Notes under the pieces: model-generated
Told to the model about the DNA's origin: nothing
Database searches by the model: none
The model's input: only the letters and a program-made list of their open reading frames with translations
Made by a program: the position numbers and the translations under genes
From: Rhodospirillaceae bacterium
GTDB taxonomy: Bacteria > Pseudomonadota > Alphaproteobacteria > Reyranellales > Reyranellaceae
Assembly: GCA_009772935.1 (NCBI GenBank)
Contig: WOUR01000011.1
Coordinates: 48,285 to 112,284, forward strand
Direction: 5' to 3'
Length of the DNA: 64,000 nucleotides
Shown: positions 24,526 through 33,834 of the stretch, in pieces
Layout of the letters: the number at the start of each line of letters is the position of its first letter
How positions within the stretch are numbered: the first letter of the stretch is position 1

Positions 24526-26973
24526 TCAAAGACGCGTCGCCTCGTCGATCAATTCCTGCGCGGCGATGTCCAGGAGCTCGTCCTCGGCCGTGCCGTCGAG
24601 CACCCTTTCCTTGCCGATCTCTAGCAGCACCGGCACGGCGAGCGGCGAGATGCGATCGAGGCGGCGATAGACGATGCGGCCCTTGGCGCGCTTCAACAGG
24701 TCGCCGAGCCGCTTGAGATCCGCGAGTTGCCAAGCCGCATCCTGGCGGGTGGCGCGCAGCAGGATGTGGCCGGGCTCATGCTGGCGCAGCGTGTCGTAGA
24801 TCAAGTCCGAGCTGAAGGTGACCTGGCGGCGCGACTTCTCCTCGCCGGGAAAGCGCCGCTCGATCAGGCCGGCGATCACCGCGACGTTGCGGAACGAGCG
24901 CCGCAGCATGCTCGATTCGTCCATCCAGGCTTCGAGATCGTCGCCCAGCATGTCCTCGTCGAACAGTTCCTCGAGCTGCTTCGGCGAGGCCGGCCGCAAG
25001 CCCCACAGTCCCAGCACATAGTCGGTGGCAACGAAGCCCAGCGGCCGCAGGCCCATGCGTTCCATGCGCCGCGTCAACAGCATGCCCAGGGTCTGGTGCG
25101 CATTGCGGCCCTCGAAGCAATAGGCGACCAGGAACTGCTTGCCGCCCCTCGGGAACCCCTCCACCAGCAACTTGTCGGCCGGCGGCAGCATCGAGCGGAA
25201 GACCTGGATACGCAGCCACTCCTGCACCTCCGCCGGCAGCTTGGGATGCTTGAGAGGATCCTGCAGGATGCCGCGCACCCGGCTGGCCAGGAAGGTCGAG
25301 AGCGGCAGCCTTCCACCGCCATAGGCCGGCACCTTGGGATCGCCGCCGGTCGCCGGCGAACAGATCGCCGCCAATTCCTTGACGCCCTCGAAGCGCAGAA
25401 GGCGGCCCGCGAACACGAACGTGTCACCCGGCACCAGCCCCTGCACGAAGCCCTCCTCGACTTCTCCCAGCACCGCGCCGCGCCGCAGCCGCACCTTCAT
25501 CAGAGGCAATTCCACAATGGTACCAACGTTCATGCGGAACTGCTTCGCCACCAGTGGCGACGCCAGCATCCAGCGTCCATCGGGCAGCTGCTTCAGCCGG
25601 TGCCAGCGATCGTAGGCCGCCAGCGCGTAGCCGCCGGTCGCCACGAAGTCGAACGTGTCGTCGAAATCCCGGCGCGGCAGGTCGCGATAGGGTTGCGCCC
25701 GCCGTACCTCGGCGAAGAAGGCTTCGCGGTCGATCGGCTGCGCGCAGGCGGAGCCCACGATGTGCTGGGCCAGAACGTCCAGACAAGGCGGCCGCGGCGG
25801 ATCTCCGTCCAACTCACGGGCTTCGACGGCTTCGAGCGCGGCCAGCGATTCCAGCACCTCGAAACGGTTGGCCGGCGCGATCATGGCGCGGCTGGGCTCG
25901 TCGAGCCGGTGGTTGGCGCGGCCGATGCGCTGCATCAAACGGCTGACACCCTTGGGCGCGCCCATCTGGATGACCAGATCGACATCGCCCCAGTCGATGC
26001 CAAGATCGAGCGACGAGGTGGCGACCACCGCGCGCAATTTGCCCGCCGCCATCGCCGCCTCGACCTTGCGGCGCTGCTCGACGGCCAGCGACCCGTGATG
26101 CAGGCCGATCGACAGATTGTCGTCGTTGATGCGCCACAGCGCATCGAAGGCCAGTTCCGCCTGTGCCCGAGTATTGACGAAGATGATCGAGGTCTTGTGC
26201 TGCCGGATGATGTTGTAGATCTCGGGCACCGCATGCCGCCCCATGTGCCCGCCCCACGGCAGCCGCTCGTGCGCATCGATGATCGACACGACCGGTGGCG
26301 CGCCGGGCTCGCCCATCACGATCTCAACTGGCTCCTCGCGCAGGTTGAGGAACTCGGCCAGCGCCGGCGGATCGGCGACGGTGGCCGACAGCCCGACGAA
26401 GCGGGCCTGCGGGGCGAGCGTCGCCAGCCGCGACAGGCAGAGCGCCAGGTGATGGCCGCGCTTGCTGGTCGCGAAGGCGTGCAGCTCGTCGATGATCACG
26501 CACTTCAGGCTGGCAAAGAACTTCGCCGCATCGAGATAGGAGAGCAGCAATGCCAGCGACTCCGGCGTCGTCATCAGGAGATCGGGCGGCCGCTCGCGCT
26601 GGCGCAGCCGGCGGCTCTGCGGCGTGTCGCCGGTCCGGCTCTCCGCCCGCACCGGCAACTGCATCTCGGCCAGCGGCTGTTCGAGATTGCGGCGAATGTC
26701 GGTCGCGAGCGCCTTCAGCGGCGAGATGTAGAGCGTGTGCAGCTCCCCCTGCCCTTTTTTGTAGGCCAGGTCCTGGCCGGCCTGCCGGCGCTCCGTGAGT
26801 TCGATCAGTGACGGAAGGAACCCCGCCAGCGTCTTGCCGCCGCCCGTCGGCGCGATCAGCAGCGCGCTTTTGCCCTTCCGCGCCAGATCGACCAGCGCGA
26901 GCTGATGCGGCCGCGGCGCCCAGCCACGACTCTCGAACCAGCGTGCAAACAGGTCGGGAAGCCCCATATCCAT
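24526..26973 (-). CDS. Ligase-associated DEXH-box helicase (Lhr-like)
   Basis: A superfamily 2 DNA helicase of about 815 residues. Motif I is APTGGGKT, motif II DELHAF, motif III VGLSATV, and the second RecA domain has TSSLDLGIDWG and QRIGRANHR. The C-terminal half with winged-helix and beta-barrel regions (PATGGDPKVPAYGGGRLP, FVATDYVLGLWGLRP) matches the Lhr-type proteins linked to ATP-dependent DNA ligase and repair exonuclease. I chose ATG 26973 so that it does not overlap the divergent exonuclease; 26967, 26997 and GTG 27006 are alternatives. The PdeM-type nuclease gene that often accompanies this helicase is not adjacent here. Confidence 0.9.
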   Translation of the reverse strand: MDMGLPDLFARWFESRGWAPRPHQLALVDLARKGKSALLIAPTGGGKTLAGFLPSLIELTERRQAGQDLAYKKGQGELHTLYISPLKALATDIRRNLEQPLAEMQLPVRAESRTGDTPQSRRLRQRERPPDLLMTTPESLALLLSYLDAAKFFASLKCVIIDELHAFATSKRGHHLALCLSRLATLAPQARFVGLSATVADPPALAEFLNLREEPVEIVMGEPGAPPVVSIIDAHERLPWGGHMGRHAVPEIYNIIRQHKTSIIFVNTRAQAELAFDALWRINDDNLSIGLHHGSLAVEQRRKVEAAMAAGKLRAVVATSSLDLGIDWGDVDLVIQMGAPKGVSRLMQRIGRANHRLDEPSRAMIAPANRFEVLESLAALEAVEARELDGDPPRPPCLDVLAQHIVGSACAQPIDREAFFAEVRRAQPYRDLPRRDFDDTFDFVATGGYALAAYDRWHRLKQLPDGRWMLASPLVAKQFRMNVGTIVELPLMKVRLRRGAVLGEVEEGFVQGLVPGDTFVFAGRLLRFEGVKELAAICSPATGGDPKVPAYGGGRLPLSTFLASRVRGILQDPLKHPKLPAEVQEWLRIQVFRSMLPPADKLLVEGFPRGGKQFLVAYCFEGRNAHQTLGMLLTRRMERMGLRPLGFVATDYVLGLWGLRPASPKQLEELFDEDMLGDDLEAWMDESSMLRRSFRNVAVIAGLIERRFPGEEKSRRQVTFSSDLIYDTLRQHEPGHILLRATRQDAAWQLADLKRLGDLLKRAKGRIVYRRLDRISPLAVPVLLEIGKERVLDGTAEDELLDIAAQELIDEATRL

Positions 26974-26995
26974 GGGGTAGGATGCATCAGGAGCC

Positions 26996-28027
26996 ATGGC
27001 AATCACGACGGCAAGCGAGACCCTGAATCCCCGTACGTGGCTCTATCCGACGCCGCGCGGCCTCTATTGCGAACCGGGCGATTTCTATATCGATCCGGCC
27101 TTCGCCGTGCCGCGCGCGGTGATCACGCACGGGCATGGCGACCATGCGCGGCCGGGGCATCGCAAGGCGCTGGCGACGCCCGAGACGCTGGCGATCATGC
27201 GCACGCGCTTCCAGGACATGCCCGACACCGAGCAGCAGGCGCTGAAGTACGGAGAGAGCGTGCGCATCGGCGAGGTCGAGGTCGGCTTCGCGCCGGCCGG
27301 CCACATTCTCGGGTCGGCGCAGGCGGTGCTGGCCTACAAGGGCCAGCGAATCGTCGTGTCTGGGGACTACAAGCGCCGGCCGGATCCGACCTGCCTGCCA
27401 TTCGAGCCCGTACCGTGCGACGTGTTCATCACCGAGGCGACCTTCGCGCTGCCGGTCTTCCATCATCCCTCCGACGCCGGCGAGATCGGCAAGCTGCTGC
27501 GCTCCGTCGACACGTTCCCTGAGCGGACTCATCTGGTAGGCGTCTATGCGCTCGGCAAGTGCCAGCGGGTCATCCGCCTGCTGCGCGACGCGGGCTACGA
27601 CAAGCGCATCTGGCTTCATGGCGGCCTGATGTCCCTGTGCAGGCTCTACCAGGAACATGGCATCGATCTCGGCGACGTGGCGCCGGTCTCCGAAGCGATC
27701 CTCGAGACCTTCAAGGGCGCCATCGTGCTCTGCCCGCCGTCGGCCATCGCCGACCGCTGGTCGAGGCGCTTCGCCGATCCGATCGCCGCCGTTTGTTCGG
27801 GGTGGATGAACGTGCGCGCCCGGGCGCGGCAACGCGGTGCCGAACTGCCGCTGATCATCTCCGATCATGCCGACTGGCCGGAACTCACGCAGACCCTGAA
27901 GGATGTCGGCGCGCCCTGGGTGTGGGTGACGCACGGCCGTGAGGAGGCGCTGGTGCACTATGCGCGCGGGATCGGCATCGATGCCGAAGCGCTACATCTG
28001 TCAGGCCGCGACGAAGAGGATTCCTGA
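26996..28027 (+). CDS. Ligase-associated DNA-damage-response exonuclease (metallo-beta-lactamase fold)
   Basis: A 343-residue nuclease of the beta-CASP-like metallo-beta-lactamase group. The metal-binding motif THGHGDHARPGH lies near residues 42-53. VGFAPAGHILGSAQAVL and IVVSGDYKRRPDPTC provide further metal ligands. The end of the protein (VTHGREEALVHYARGIGIDAEALHL) is typical of the ligase-linked exonuclease. It is followed two bases later by the ATP-dependent ligase, the conserved partner, and divergent from the helicase. Confidence 0.9.
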   Translation: MAITTASETLNPRTWLYPTPRGLYCEPGDFYIDPAFAVPRAVITHGHGDHARPGHRKALATPETLAIMRTRFQDMPDTEQQALKYGESVRIGEVEVGFAPAGHILGSAQAVLAYKGQRIVVSGDYKRRPDPTCLPFEPVPCDVFITEATFALPVFHHPSDAGEIGKLLRSVDTFPERTHLVGVYALGKCQRVIRLLRDAGYDKRIWLHGGLMSLCRLYQEHGIDLGDVAPVSEAILETFKGAIVLCPPSAIADRWSRRFADPIAAVCSGWMNVRARARQRGAELPLIISDHADWPELTQTLKDVGAPWVWVTHGREEALVHYARGIGIDAEALHLSGRDEEDS

Positions 28028-28029
28028 CC

Positions 28030-29688
28030 GTGCAGGCCTTCGCCCGCCTCCTCGACTCCCTCTCCTTCCAGCCGGCCCGCAACGCCAAGCTGCGGCTGAT
28101 CGAGACCTACCTGCGCGAAACGCCCGATCCCGATCGCGGCTGGGCTCTGGCGGCGCTGACCGGCGGCCTCGACTTCCCGTCGGCCAAGCCCGCGCTGCTG
28201 CGCGGCTTCGGCCAGGAGAAGATCGGCGAGGAGCTGTTCGCCCTCTCCTACGACTATGTCGGCGATCTCGCGGAGACGCTGTCGCTGATTTGGGAAACCG
28301 ATCCCGCTGCCGGGCCGCCGCCGACGCTCGCCGAGGTCGTCGAGACGCTGCAACGCGCCACGCGCGCGCAGACGCCGGCGATCCTTAAGCGCTGGCTGGA
28401 TGCGCTCGATTCGACCGGCCGTTGGGCCCTGTTGAAACTCCTGACCGGCGCGCTGCGGGTCGGCGTCTCGGCGCGCCTCGCCAAGCAGGCGGTTGCCAAC
28501 ATCGGCAGCCAGCCGGTCGATGCGGTCGAGGAGGTTTGGCATGGGCTGGAAGCGCCCTACCGGCCGCTGTTCGACTGGCTCCTGCAGGGCGCGCCGCGAC
28601 CGCAGTCCAACGCAGGGGCTGCCTTCCTGCCGGCCATGCTGGCCAATCCCATCGATCGCACCGAACTCGATGCGCTCGATCCGACGCACTTCCGCGCCGA
28701 GTGGAAGTGGGACGGCATCCGCGTACAGGTCGCGACCTCGGGCGGCCTGAAGCGACTTTACAGCCGCGCGGGCGAGGACGTGTCAGGGGCCTTTCCCGAC
28801 ATCATCGAGGCGATCGATTTCGAGGGCGTGTTCGACGGCGAACTGCTGGTGCGCCGCGAGACGGCGGTGGCGCCCTTCAACGATCTACAGCAAAGGCTGA
28901 ACCGCAAGACGGTGACGCCCAAGATGCTGAAGGAGCATCCGGCGCATGTGCGCCTCTACGACGTGCTGTGGCTGGAGGGCGAGGATCTGCGCAACCTCCC
29001 CTTCGACCAGCGTCGAGTGCGCCTTGAAGCCTGGATGGCGCTGAAGGAGCGTCCGCGCTTCGATCTGTCACCCTTGGTGACCTTCGCCGACTGGGCGGAA
29101 CTCGCCGCCAAGCGCGAGGAGATGCGCGCTGACGGTATCGAGGGCCTGATGCTGAAGCGCGGCGACAGCGCCTATCTTTCAGGCCGGCCCAAGGGGCCGT
29201 GGTTCAAGTGGAAGCGCGACCCGATGCTGGCGGATTGCGTGCTGATGTATGCCCAGCGCGGCCACGGCAAACGAAGCTCCTTCTATTCCGATTTCACCTT
29301 CGGCTGCTGGCGCGACGGCTCGGCGGGCGGCCGTGAGCTGGCGCCGGTCGGCAAGGCCTATTTCGGCTTCACTGACGAGGAGCTGCGCTGGCTCGACAAA
29401 TGGGTGCGCGACCATACGACCAACCGCTATGGCCCGGTCCGCGAGGTCGAGCAGAAGCTGGTGCTGGAGATCGCCTTCGACGGGATCGCCCGCTCGACCC
29501 GGCACAAGTCGGGGGTGGCCATGCGCTTTCCCCGGATCAACCGCATCCGCACCGACAAGCCGGCCGGCGAAGCCGACACGATCGACAATCTCCTGCGGCT
29601 GCTGACCAATTCGGCGCCGGAATCGCCCCTTGCAGGGGGTATGTCGCATGCCCATTATCCGGGCGTCACCGTAACCGAAGAGCCATGA
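28030..29688 (+). CDS. ATP-dependent DNA ligase (repair-associated)
   Basis: A 552-residue ligase with a GTG start two bases after the exonuclease stop. The N-terminal domain (1-~200) is helical. The nucleotidyl-transferase site [13 protein letters not shown] contains the adenylated lysine (about K226, motif KxDG). Motif III FDGELLV and motif [11 protein letters not shown] follow, with WFKWKRDPM as motif V. The OB-fold C-terminus carries [28 protein letters not shown]. Together with the helicase and exonuclease it makes the ligase-associated repair module. Its stop overlaps the moaA start (ATGA). Confidence 0.92.
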   Translation: MQAFARLLDSLSFQPARNAKLRLIETYLRETPDPDRGWALAALTGGLDFPSAKPALLRGFGQEKIGEELFALSYDYVGDLAETLSLIWETDPAAGPPPTLAEVVETLQRATRAQTPAILKRWLDALDSTGRWALLKLLTGALRVGVSARLAKQAVANIGSQPVDAVEEVWHGLEAPYRPLFDWLLQGAPRPQSNAGAAFLPAMLANPIDRTELDALDPTHFRAEWKWDGIRVQVATSGGLKRLYSRAGEDVSGAFPDIIEAIDFEGVFDGELLVRRETAVAPFNDLQQRLNRKTVTPKMLKEHPAHVRLYDVLWLEGEDLRNLPFDQRRVRLEAWMALKERPRFDLSPLVTFADWAELAAKREEMRADGIEGLMLKRGDSAYLSGRPKGPWFKWKRDPMLADCVLMYAQRGHGKRSSFYSDFTFGCWRDGSAGGRELAPVGKAYFGFTDEELRWLDKWVRDHTTNRYGPVREVEQKLVLEIAFDGIARSTRHKSGVAMRFPRINRIRTDKPAGEADTIDNLLRLLTNSAPESPLAGGMSHAHYPGVTVTEEP

Positions 29689-30677
29689 TCGACCCGTTCG
29701 GCCGCCACATCTCCTACCTCCGCGTCTCCGTGACGGATCGCTGCGACTTCCGCTGCGTCTACTGCATGGCCGAGGACATGACCTTCCTCCCCAAGGCCGA
29801 AGTGCTGTCGCTCGAGGAACTGGAGCGGCTGTGCACGGCCTTCGTGCGTCGCGGCGTCAAGAAGCTGCGCCTGACCGGCGGCGAGCCGCTGGTGCGCAAG
29901 AACGTGATGTCGCTGTTCCGCGGGCTGGGAAAGCATCTCGACAGCGGCGCGCTGGAGGAACTCACCCTCACGACCAACGGCAGCCAGCTTGCCAAGTACG
30001 CGCAGGAACTGGCCAATATCGGCGTGCGCCGGGTCAACGTGTCGATGGACACGCTCGATCCGGAAAAGTTCCGCCAGCTCACGCGCTGGGGCGACCTCGA
30101 CCAGGTGATGCGCGGTCTGGACGCCGCCCAGCGCGCCGGGCTCGCGATCAAGATCAACGCGGTGGCGCTGCGCGGCGTCAACGACGGCGAGTTCGAGGAG
30201 ATGATCCGCTGGAGCCATGGCCGCGGCATGGACCTGGTCCTGATCGAGGTGATGCCGATGGGTGAGATCGGCGACGCGGCGCGGCTCGACCAGTATCTGC
30301 CGCTGTCGCTGGCCCGCACCGAGATCGCCCGGCACTTCACGCTCACCGAGACGGATTACCGGACCGGCGGTCCCGCCCGCTATTTCAAGGTCGAGGAGAC
30401 CGGCGGGCGGCTGGGCTTCATCACGCCGCTCACCCACAATTTCTGCGAAAGCTGTAATCGCGTGCGCCTCACCTGTACCGGCACGCTCTATATGTGCCTG
30501 GGCCAGGAGGATGCGGCCGACCTGCGCGCGCCGCTTCGCGCGTCGGAGAGCGACGAGGTGCTGGACCGCGCCATCACTGACGCGATCGCACGCAAGCCCA
30601 AGGGCCATGATTTCATTATCGACCGCCGCCACAGCGGCCCCGCCGTCCCCCGCCACATGAGCGTGACCGGCGGCTGA
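29685..30677 (+). CDS. moaA: GTP 3',8-cyclase MoaA (molybdenum cofactor biosynthesis)
   Basis: A radical SAM enzyme starting molybdopterin synthesis from GTP. The start ATG 29685 overlaps the ligase stop; the longer frame from 29400 is rejected. The SAM cluster motif is C20-x3-C24-x2-C27 ([10 protein letters not shown]). [11 protein letters not shown] and [15 protein letters not shown] follow. The C-terminal substrate cluster is C254-x2-C257-x13-C271. The protein ends with the GG pair that MoaA needs for activity. It may supply cofactor for molybdoenzymes such as the sulfite dehydrogenase at 8.6 kb. Confidence 0.95.
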   Translation: MIDPFGRHISYLRVSVTDRCDFRCVYCMAEDMTFLPKAEVLSLEELERLCTAFVRRGVKKLRLTGGEPLVRKNVMSLFRGLGKHLDSGALEELTLTTNGSQLAKYAQELANIGVRRVNVSMDTLDPEKFRQLTRWGDLDQVMRGLDAAQRAGLAIKINAVALRGVNDGEFEEMIRWSHGRGMDLVLIEVMPMGEIGDAARLDQYLPLSLARTEIARHFTLTETDYRTGGPARYFKVEETGGRLGFITPLTHNFCESCNRVRLTCTGTLYMCLGQEDAADLRAPLRASESDEVLDRAITDAIARKPKGHDFIIDRRHSGPAVPRHMSVTGG

Positions 30678-30679
30678 GC

Positions 30680-31606
30680 TCAAGCCTCGGGATTGGCCTT
30701 CGCCGTCGCCGTCTTGATCTGCGCCCGCCGCACCGCCTCGCGGTGGGAGATGTAGAGCGCGCTGGCGAAGATCACCGCAGCGCCCACGAAGGTCCAGACG
30801 TCGGGTTTCTGGAAGAACAGGAAATAGCCCAGCATCGTGTTCCAGATCAGCGACAGGAAGCCGATCGGCTGTAGCAGCGTGATGTCGGCGAGCTGGTAGC
30901 CGCGCTGCTGGCAGATATGGCCGAGCGTGCCGGCCAGCCCGGCCAGCAGAAACCAGACGATGTCGCCCCACTCCGGCGTCTGCCAGAACCACAGCGCGAA
31001 CGGCAGGGCGCAGGCGACGATCACGATGTTCTGCCAGATGACGATCGTGGTCGCCGAATCGGTGCGGGCCAGCGCTTTCGAAATCAGGTTGGAAGCCGAG
31101 AAGATCGGCGTCGAGATCAGGATGCAGATGACCCCGATGTGGATGTCGCCGAAGCCCGGCCTGATGATGATCATGGCACCGACGAAGCCGACGATGACAG
31201 CCATCCAGCGCCGCAGGCGCACTTTCTCAGCGAGGAACAGCGCGGCGCCGATCGTGACGAAGATCGGCCCGGTGAAGCCCAGTGCCGTGATCTCGGCCAG
31301 GGTGGTGAGCGGCAACGCCACGAACCACAGCATCATGCCCGCGGTGTGGATGGCGCCACGTGTGATGTGCAGCGGCAGCCGCCTTGTGTGGAACGAACGG
31401 TAGAGGCCAAGCCGCATCACGATCGGCACGAGCAGCAGCGCGCCGAAGAAATAGCGCAGAAACGCCATTACGTAGGGATTGAGATGTTGCGCCGGAATCA
31501 GCGTGAAGACGTTGAGCAGGGCGAACAGGACGCCCGACAGAGCAACCCAGAGAATCCCGCGCAAATTCGGCGGCAGCGCGAGCCAGCGGGCTACGAGAGC
31601 GGACAC
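30680..31606 (-). CDS. EamA/DMT-superfamily permease
   Basis: A 308-residue inner-membrane protein with about ten hydrophobic segments in two EamA-type halves. Recognisable pieces are NPYVMAFLRYFFGALLLVPI (about 44-63), ALGFTGPIFVTIGAALFLAEK near 109-129 (half-one signature), and TLLQPIGFLSLIWNTMLGYF in the second half. The substrate is unknown. It is convergent with moaA, with two bases between stops. No partner gene is adjacent, so its job cannot be guessed. Confidence 0.85.
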   Translation of the reverse strand: MSALVARWLALPPNLRGILWVALSGVLFALLNVFTLIPAQHLNPYVMAFLRYFFGALLLVPIVMRLGLYRSFHTRRLPLHITRGAIHTAGMMLWFVALPLTTLAEITALGFTGPIFVTIGAALFLAEKVRLRRWMAVIVGFVGAMIIIRPGFGDIHIGVICILISTPIFSASNLISKALARTDSATTIVIWQNIVIVACALPFALWFWQTPEWGDIVWFLLAGLAGTLGHICQQRGYQLADITLLQPIGFLSLIWNTMLGYFLFFQKPDVWTFVGAAVIFASALYISHREAVRRAQIKTATAKANPEA

Positions 31607-31685
31607 GCCGCAACTATGTCACAGGCTCTGCGCCCTCGCATCATCGACGGCACGACAGCTTCCGTAAGGCGAATCCGGTGTCGGT

Positions 31686-32378
31686 TCAGGCCACGGCCGT
31701 GGCCGGCACCTGTTCCTCACGCAAGCGGACGACACGGGCAACCAGTTCCTCGAGATAGGGGTCGTTGATGCCCAGCGACCGCGCATGCTCGGCCGTGTTC
31801 AGGAGGTACTCGCGGCAGGCGCCGCGGCGGCCCTCGGCGAAGGCGATGTGATAGGCGGCCCGCTCGATCGGCAGGTCGCCGCAATACTGGCAGTGCCCGG
31901 TCTCGACCACGAAGGTCACGGCGCTGACGGTGCGCCCGTCCCGCAGCGTCGTCGGCACCCAGCGCGGCTTGTAGAGGCCCGCCAGCATCTCGCGGTTCCA
32001 CAACAGGCCGAGTTCCTGCCGCACCAGTTCCGGCGACAGGCGATAGGCGATGCCCTCGCACTCGCCGCCATCGGCCAGCGCCAGCATCAGGCCGGGAAGT
32101 TCGGGTGTGCCCCGGCCCATCGGCGTCCAGAAGCAGAAAGAGCGGCGCCACCCGTCGACCCTGCAGGGCTGCACCTCGACAAATTCGAGAGCCGGGTTCC
32201 ACATCAGCGAGCCGTAGGCGAAGATCCAAGTCTCTTCGCCCGGCGGACGGTCGAGCAGCGCTTCATTAAGGCTGGCCTCGCGCTCGGGCGACGACAGGAA
32301 GAAGTCGTAACCGGCGGCACGGGCGTCGGCGACGATCTGGTCGATCCGCTCCGACGATAGGTCCTCGCGTGTCAGCAA
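31686..32378 (-). CDS. ChaC-like gamma-glutamylcyclotransferase
   Basis: A 230-residue cytoplasmic protein. WIFAYGSLMWNPALEF (about 51-66) is the diagnostic YGSL substrate loop of the gamma-glutamylcyclotransferase fold, and GGECEGIAYRLS (about 104-115) carries the catalytic glutamate. Bacterial ChaC homologues act on glutathione or gamma-glutamyl peptides to give 5-oxoproline. A cysteine pair CQYCGDLP occurs in the middle. It ends 79 bases from the start of the EamA gene, and the MaoC gene lies 10 bases upstream on the same strand. Confidence 0.85.
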   Translation of the reverse strand: MLTREDLSSERIDQIVADARAAGYDFFLSSPEREASLNEALLDRPPGEETWIFAYGSLMWNPALEFVEVQPCRVDGWRRSFCFWTPMGRGTPELPGLMLALADGGECEGIAYRLSPELVRQELGLLWNREMLAGLYKPRWVPTTLRDGRTVSAVTFVVETGHCQYCGDLPIERAAYHIAFAEGRRGACREYLLNTAEHARSLGINDPYLEELVARVVRLREEQVPATAVA

Positions 32379-32388
32379 ATGCGGTGCC

Positions 32389-32856
32389 TCAGGTGCCGTA
32401 GACGATTGCCATGGTCTCGGCCACGCAGGCCGGACGCTCCTGGCCTTCGATCTCGATGGTGACCTGGTTGGTCAGGCGGACGCCGCCCTTGTCCATCGGA
32501 TCCGCCGCGATCAGCTTGGCGCGCGCCCGCACCTTCGAGCCCACCTGGACCGGGCTGGTGAAGCGCACCTTGTTGCAGCCGTAGTTGATGCCGTTGCGCA
32601 CGTTGTTGATGTGCGAAATCTGGCTATTGAGCATCGGGATCAGCGAAAGGGTGAGGAACCCGTGGGCGATGGTCTTGCCGCCCGGCATGTCCTTCTTCGC
32701 CCGCTCGACGTCGACATGGATCCATTGATGGTCGCCGGTCGCATCGGCGAAGAGGTTGATCCGTTCCTGAGTGATCTCGACCCAGTCGCTCACGCCGATT
32801 TCCTCTCCCACATGCTTCTGCATCTCGCTGGGGTGGGCGAACTCTCGCTTTGCCAT
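32389..32856 (-). CDS. MaoC-family dehydratase (hotdog enoyl-CoA hydratase)
   Basis: A 155-residue hotdog-fold protein. The hydratase motif is FADATGDHQWIHVDVERA (about 36-53), with the catalytic Asp and His in DATGDHQWIH, then GKTIAHGFLTLSLIPM (about 62-77). It probably hydrates an enoyl-CoA. It is divergent from the crotonase gene at 33009, with a 152-base spacer carrying promoters for both, and co-directional with chaC. Confidence 0.9.
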   Translation of the reverse strand: MAKREFAHPSEMQKHVGEEIGVSDWVEITQERINLFADATGDHQWIHVDVERAKKDMPGGKTIAHGFLTLSLIPMLNSQISHINNVRNGINYGCNKVRFTSPVQVGSKVRARAKLIAADPMDKGGVRLTNQVTIEIEGQERPACVAETMAIVYGT

Positions 32857-33008
32857 TTACCGCCTCTGCTTCATTTCATTTCGCATCAACTGCAATATTG
32901 ACCCAAAACGCACGCGCGTCTGGCTCGGTGGCTCTCCTCCGCATTTGTATCGTCGCGGCCTTTTGCCCATCATGCCAGTCACAAGAATGCACAGGAGGAG
33001 ACCCCCAT

Positions 33009-33830
33009 ATGGCGTACGAGACCGTCCTCTACGACGTCGCGGAGCGCATCTGCACGATCACCCTGAATCGCCCCGAGCGGCTGAATGCCTGGACCCGGCA
33101 GATGCATCTCGACCTCAAGGACGCCATGCACGAGGCTGGCGCCGATCCAGAGGTGCGGGCCATCATCCTGACCGGTGCGGGTCGCGGCTTCTGTGCCGGC
33201 GCCGACATGGGCGGCCTCCAGGCGATCGGTTCGGGGGCCTCGGCCGATAGGTCGACCAAGGCCCAGGAAGGGCTTCCCGGCGGCAGCACGCTGCCCGAGT
33301 TCAGGATGAACTACTCCTATTTCCCGGCGATCCCGAAGTTCATCATCGCGGCGATCAACGGTCCGGCAGCCGGGCTCGGCATGGTGATCCCGCTCTATGC
33401 CGACCTGCGCTTCGCGGGCGAATCGGCGGTCTTCACCACCGCCTTCGCCCAGCGCGGCCTGATCGCCGAGCACGGGGTCAGCTGGCTGCTGCCGCGGCTG
33501 GTCGGTCTGCCGACCGCCCTCGACCTGCTCTGCTCGGCCCGCAAGTTCCGCGCGCCCGAGGCGCTGGCGATGGGCCTGGTGAACCGGGTCATCCCCGACG
33601 ACAAGCTGCTGACCGAGGCCCGCGCCTACGCCACCCTTCTGGCCAACACGGTCTCTCCGCGCTCGGTCGCAGTGATGAAGCGCCAGCTCTGGGAAGCCCA
33701 GTTCCAGACCCTGGCCGAGGCCACTGTCCAGGCCAATCACGAGATGGAACTGTCCTTCCAGACCTCCGACTTCAAGGAAGGCGTCGCCCACTATCTCGAG
33801 AAGCGGGCGGCGCGGTTTACCGGCAGATAG
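33009..33830 (+). CDS. Enoyl-CoA hydratase/isomerase (crotonase family)
   Basis: A 273-residue crotonase. The ATG at 33009 is supported by AGGAGGAG 8-15 bases upstream; the longer reading frame from 32850 is rejected. The CoA-binding segment is ITLNRPERLNAW (about 15-26), the first oxyanion-hole region is ILTGAGRGFCAGADMGGL, and KFIIAAINGPAAGLGMVIPL (about 111-130) carries the second. The catalytic glutamate region is IAEHGVSWLLPRLVG. Substrate not determinable. Confidence 0.9.
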   Translation: MAYETVLYDVAERICTITLNRPERLNAWTRQMHLDLKDAMHEAGADPEVRAIILTGAGRGFCAGADMGGLQAIGSGASADRSTKAQEGLPGGSTLPEFRMNYSYFPAIPKFIIAAINGPAAGLGMVIPLYADLRFAGESAVFTTAFAQRGLIAEHGVSWLLPRLVGLPTALDLLCSARKFRAPEALAMGLVNRVIPDDKLLTEARAYATLLANTVSPRSVAVMKRQLWEAQFQTLAEATVQANHEMELSFQTSDFKEGVAHYLEKRAARFTGR

Positions 33831-33834
33831 GAAT

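Noticed and set aside
24727..26811. 694-codon frame antisense to the Lhr-like helicase
   Set aside because: No motif or ribosome site; composition is typical of a shadow of the GC-rich minus-strand gene.
29400..29684. N-terminal extension of MoaA
   Set aside because: It lies inside the ligase gene in another frame; MoaA proteins start at the [13 protein letters not shown] segment near 29685.
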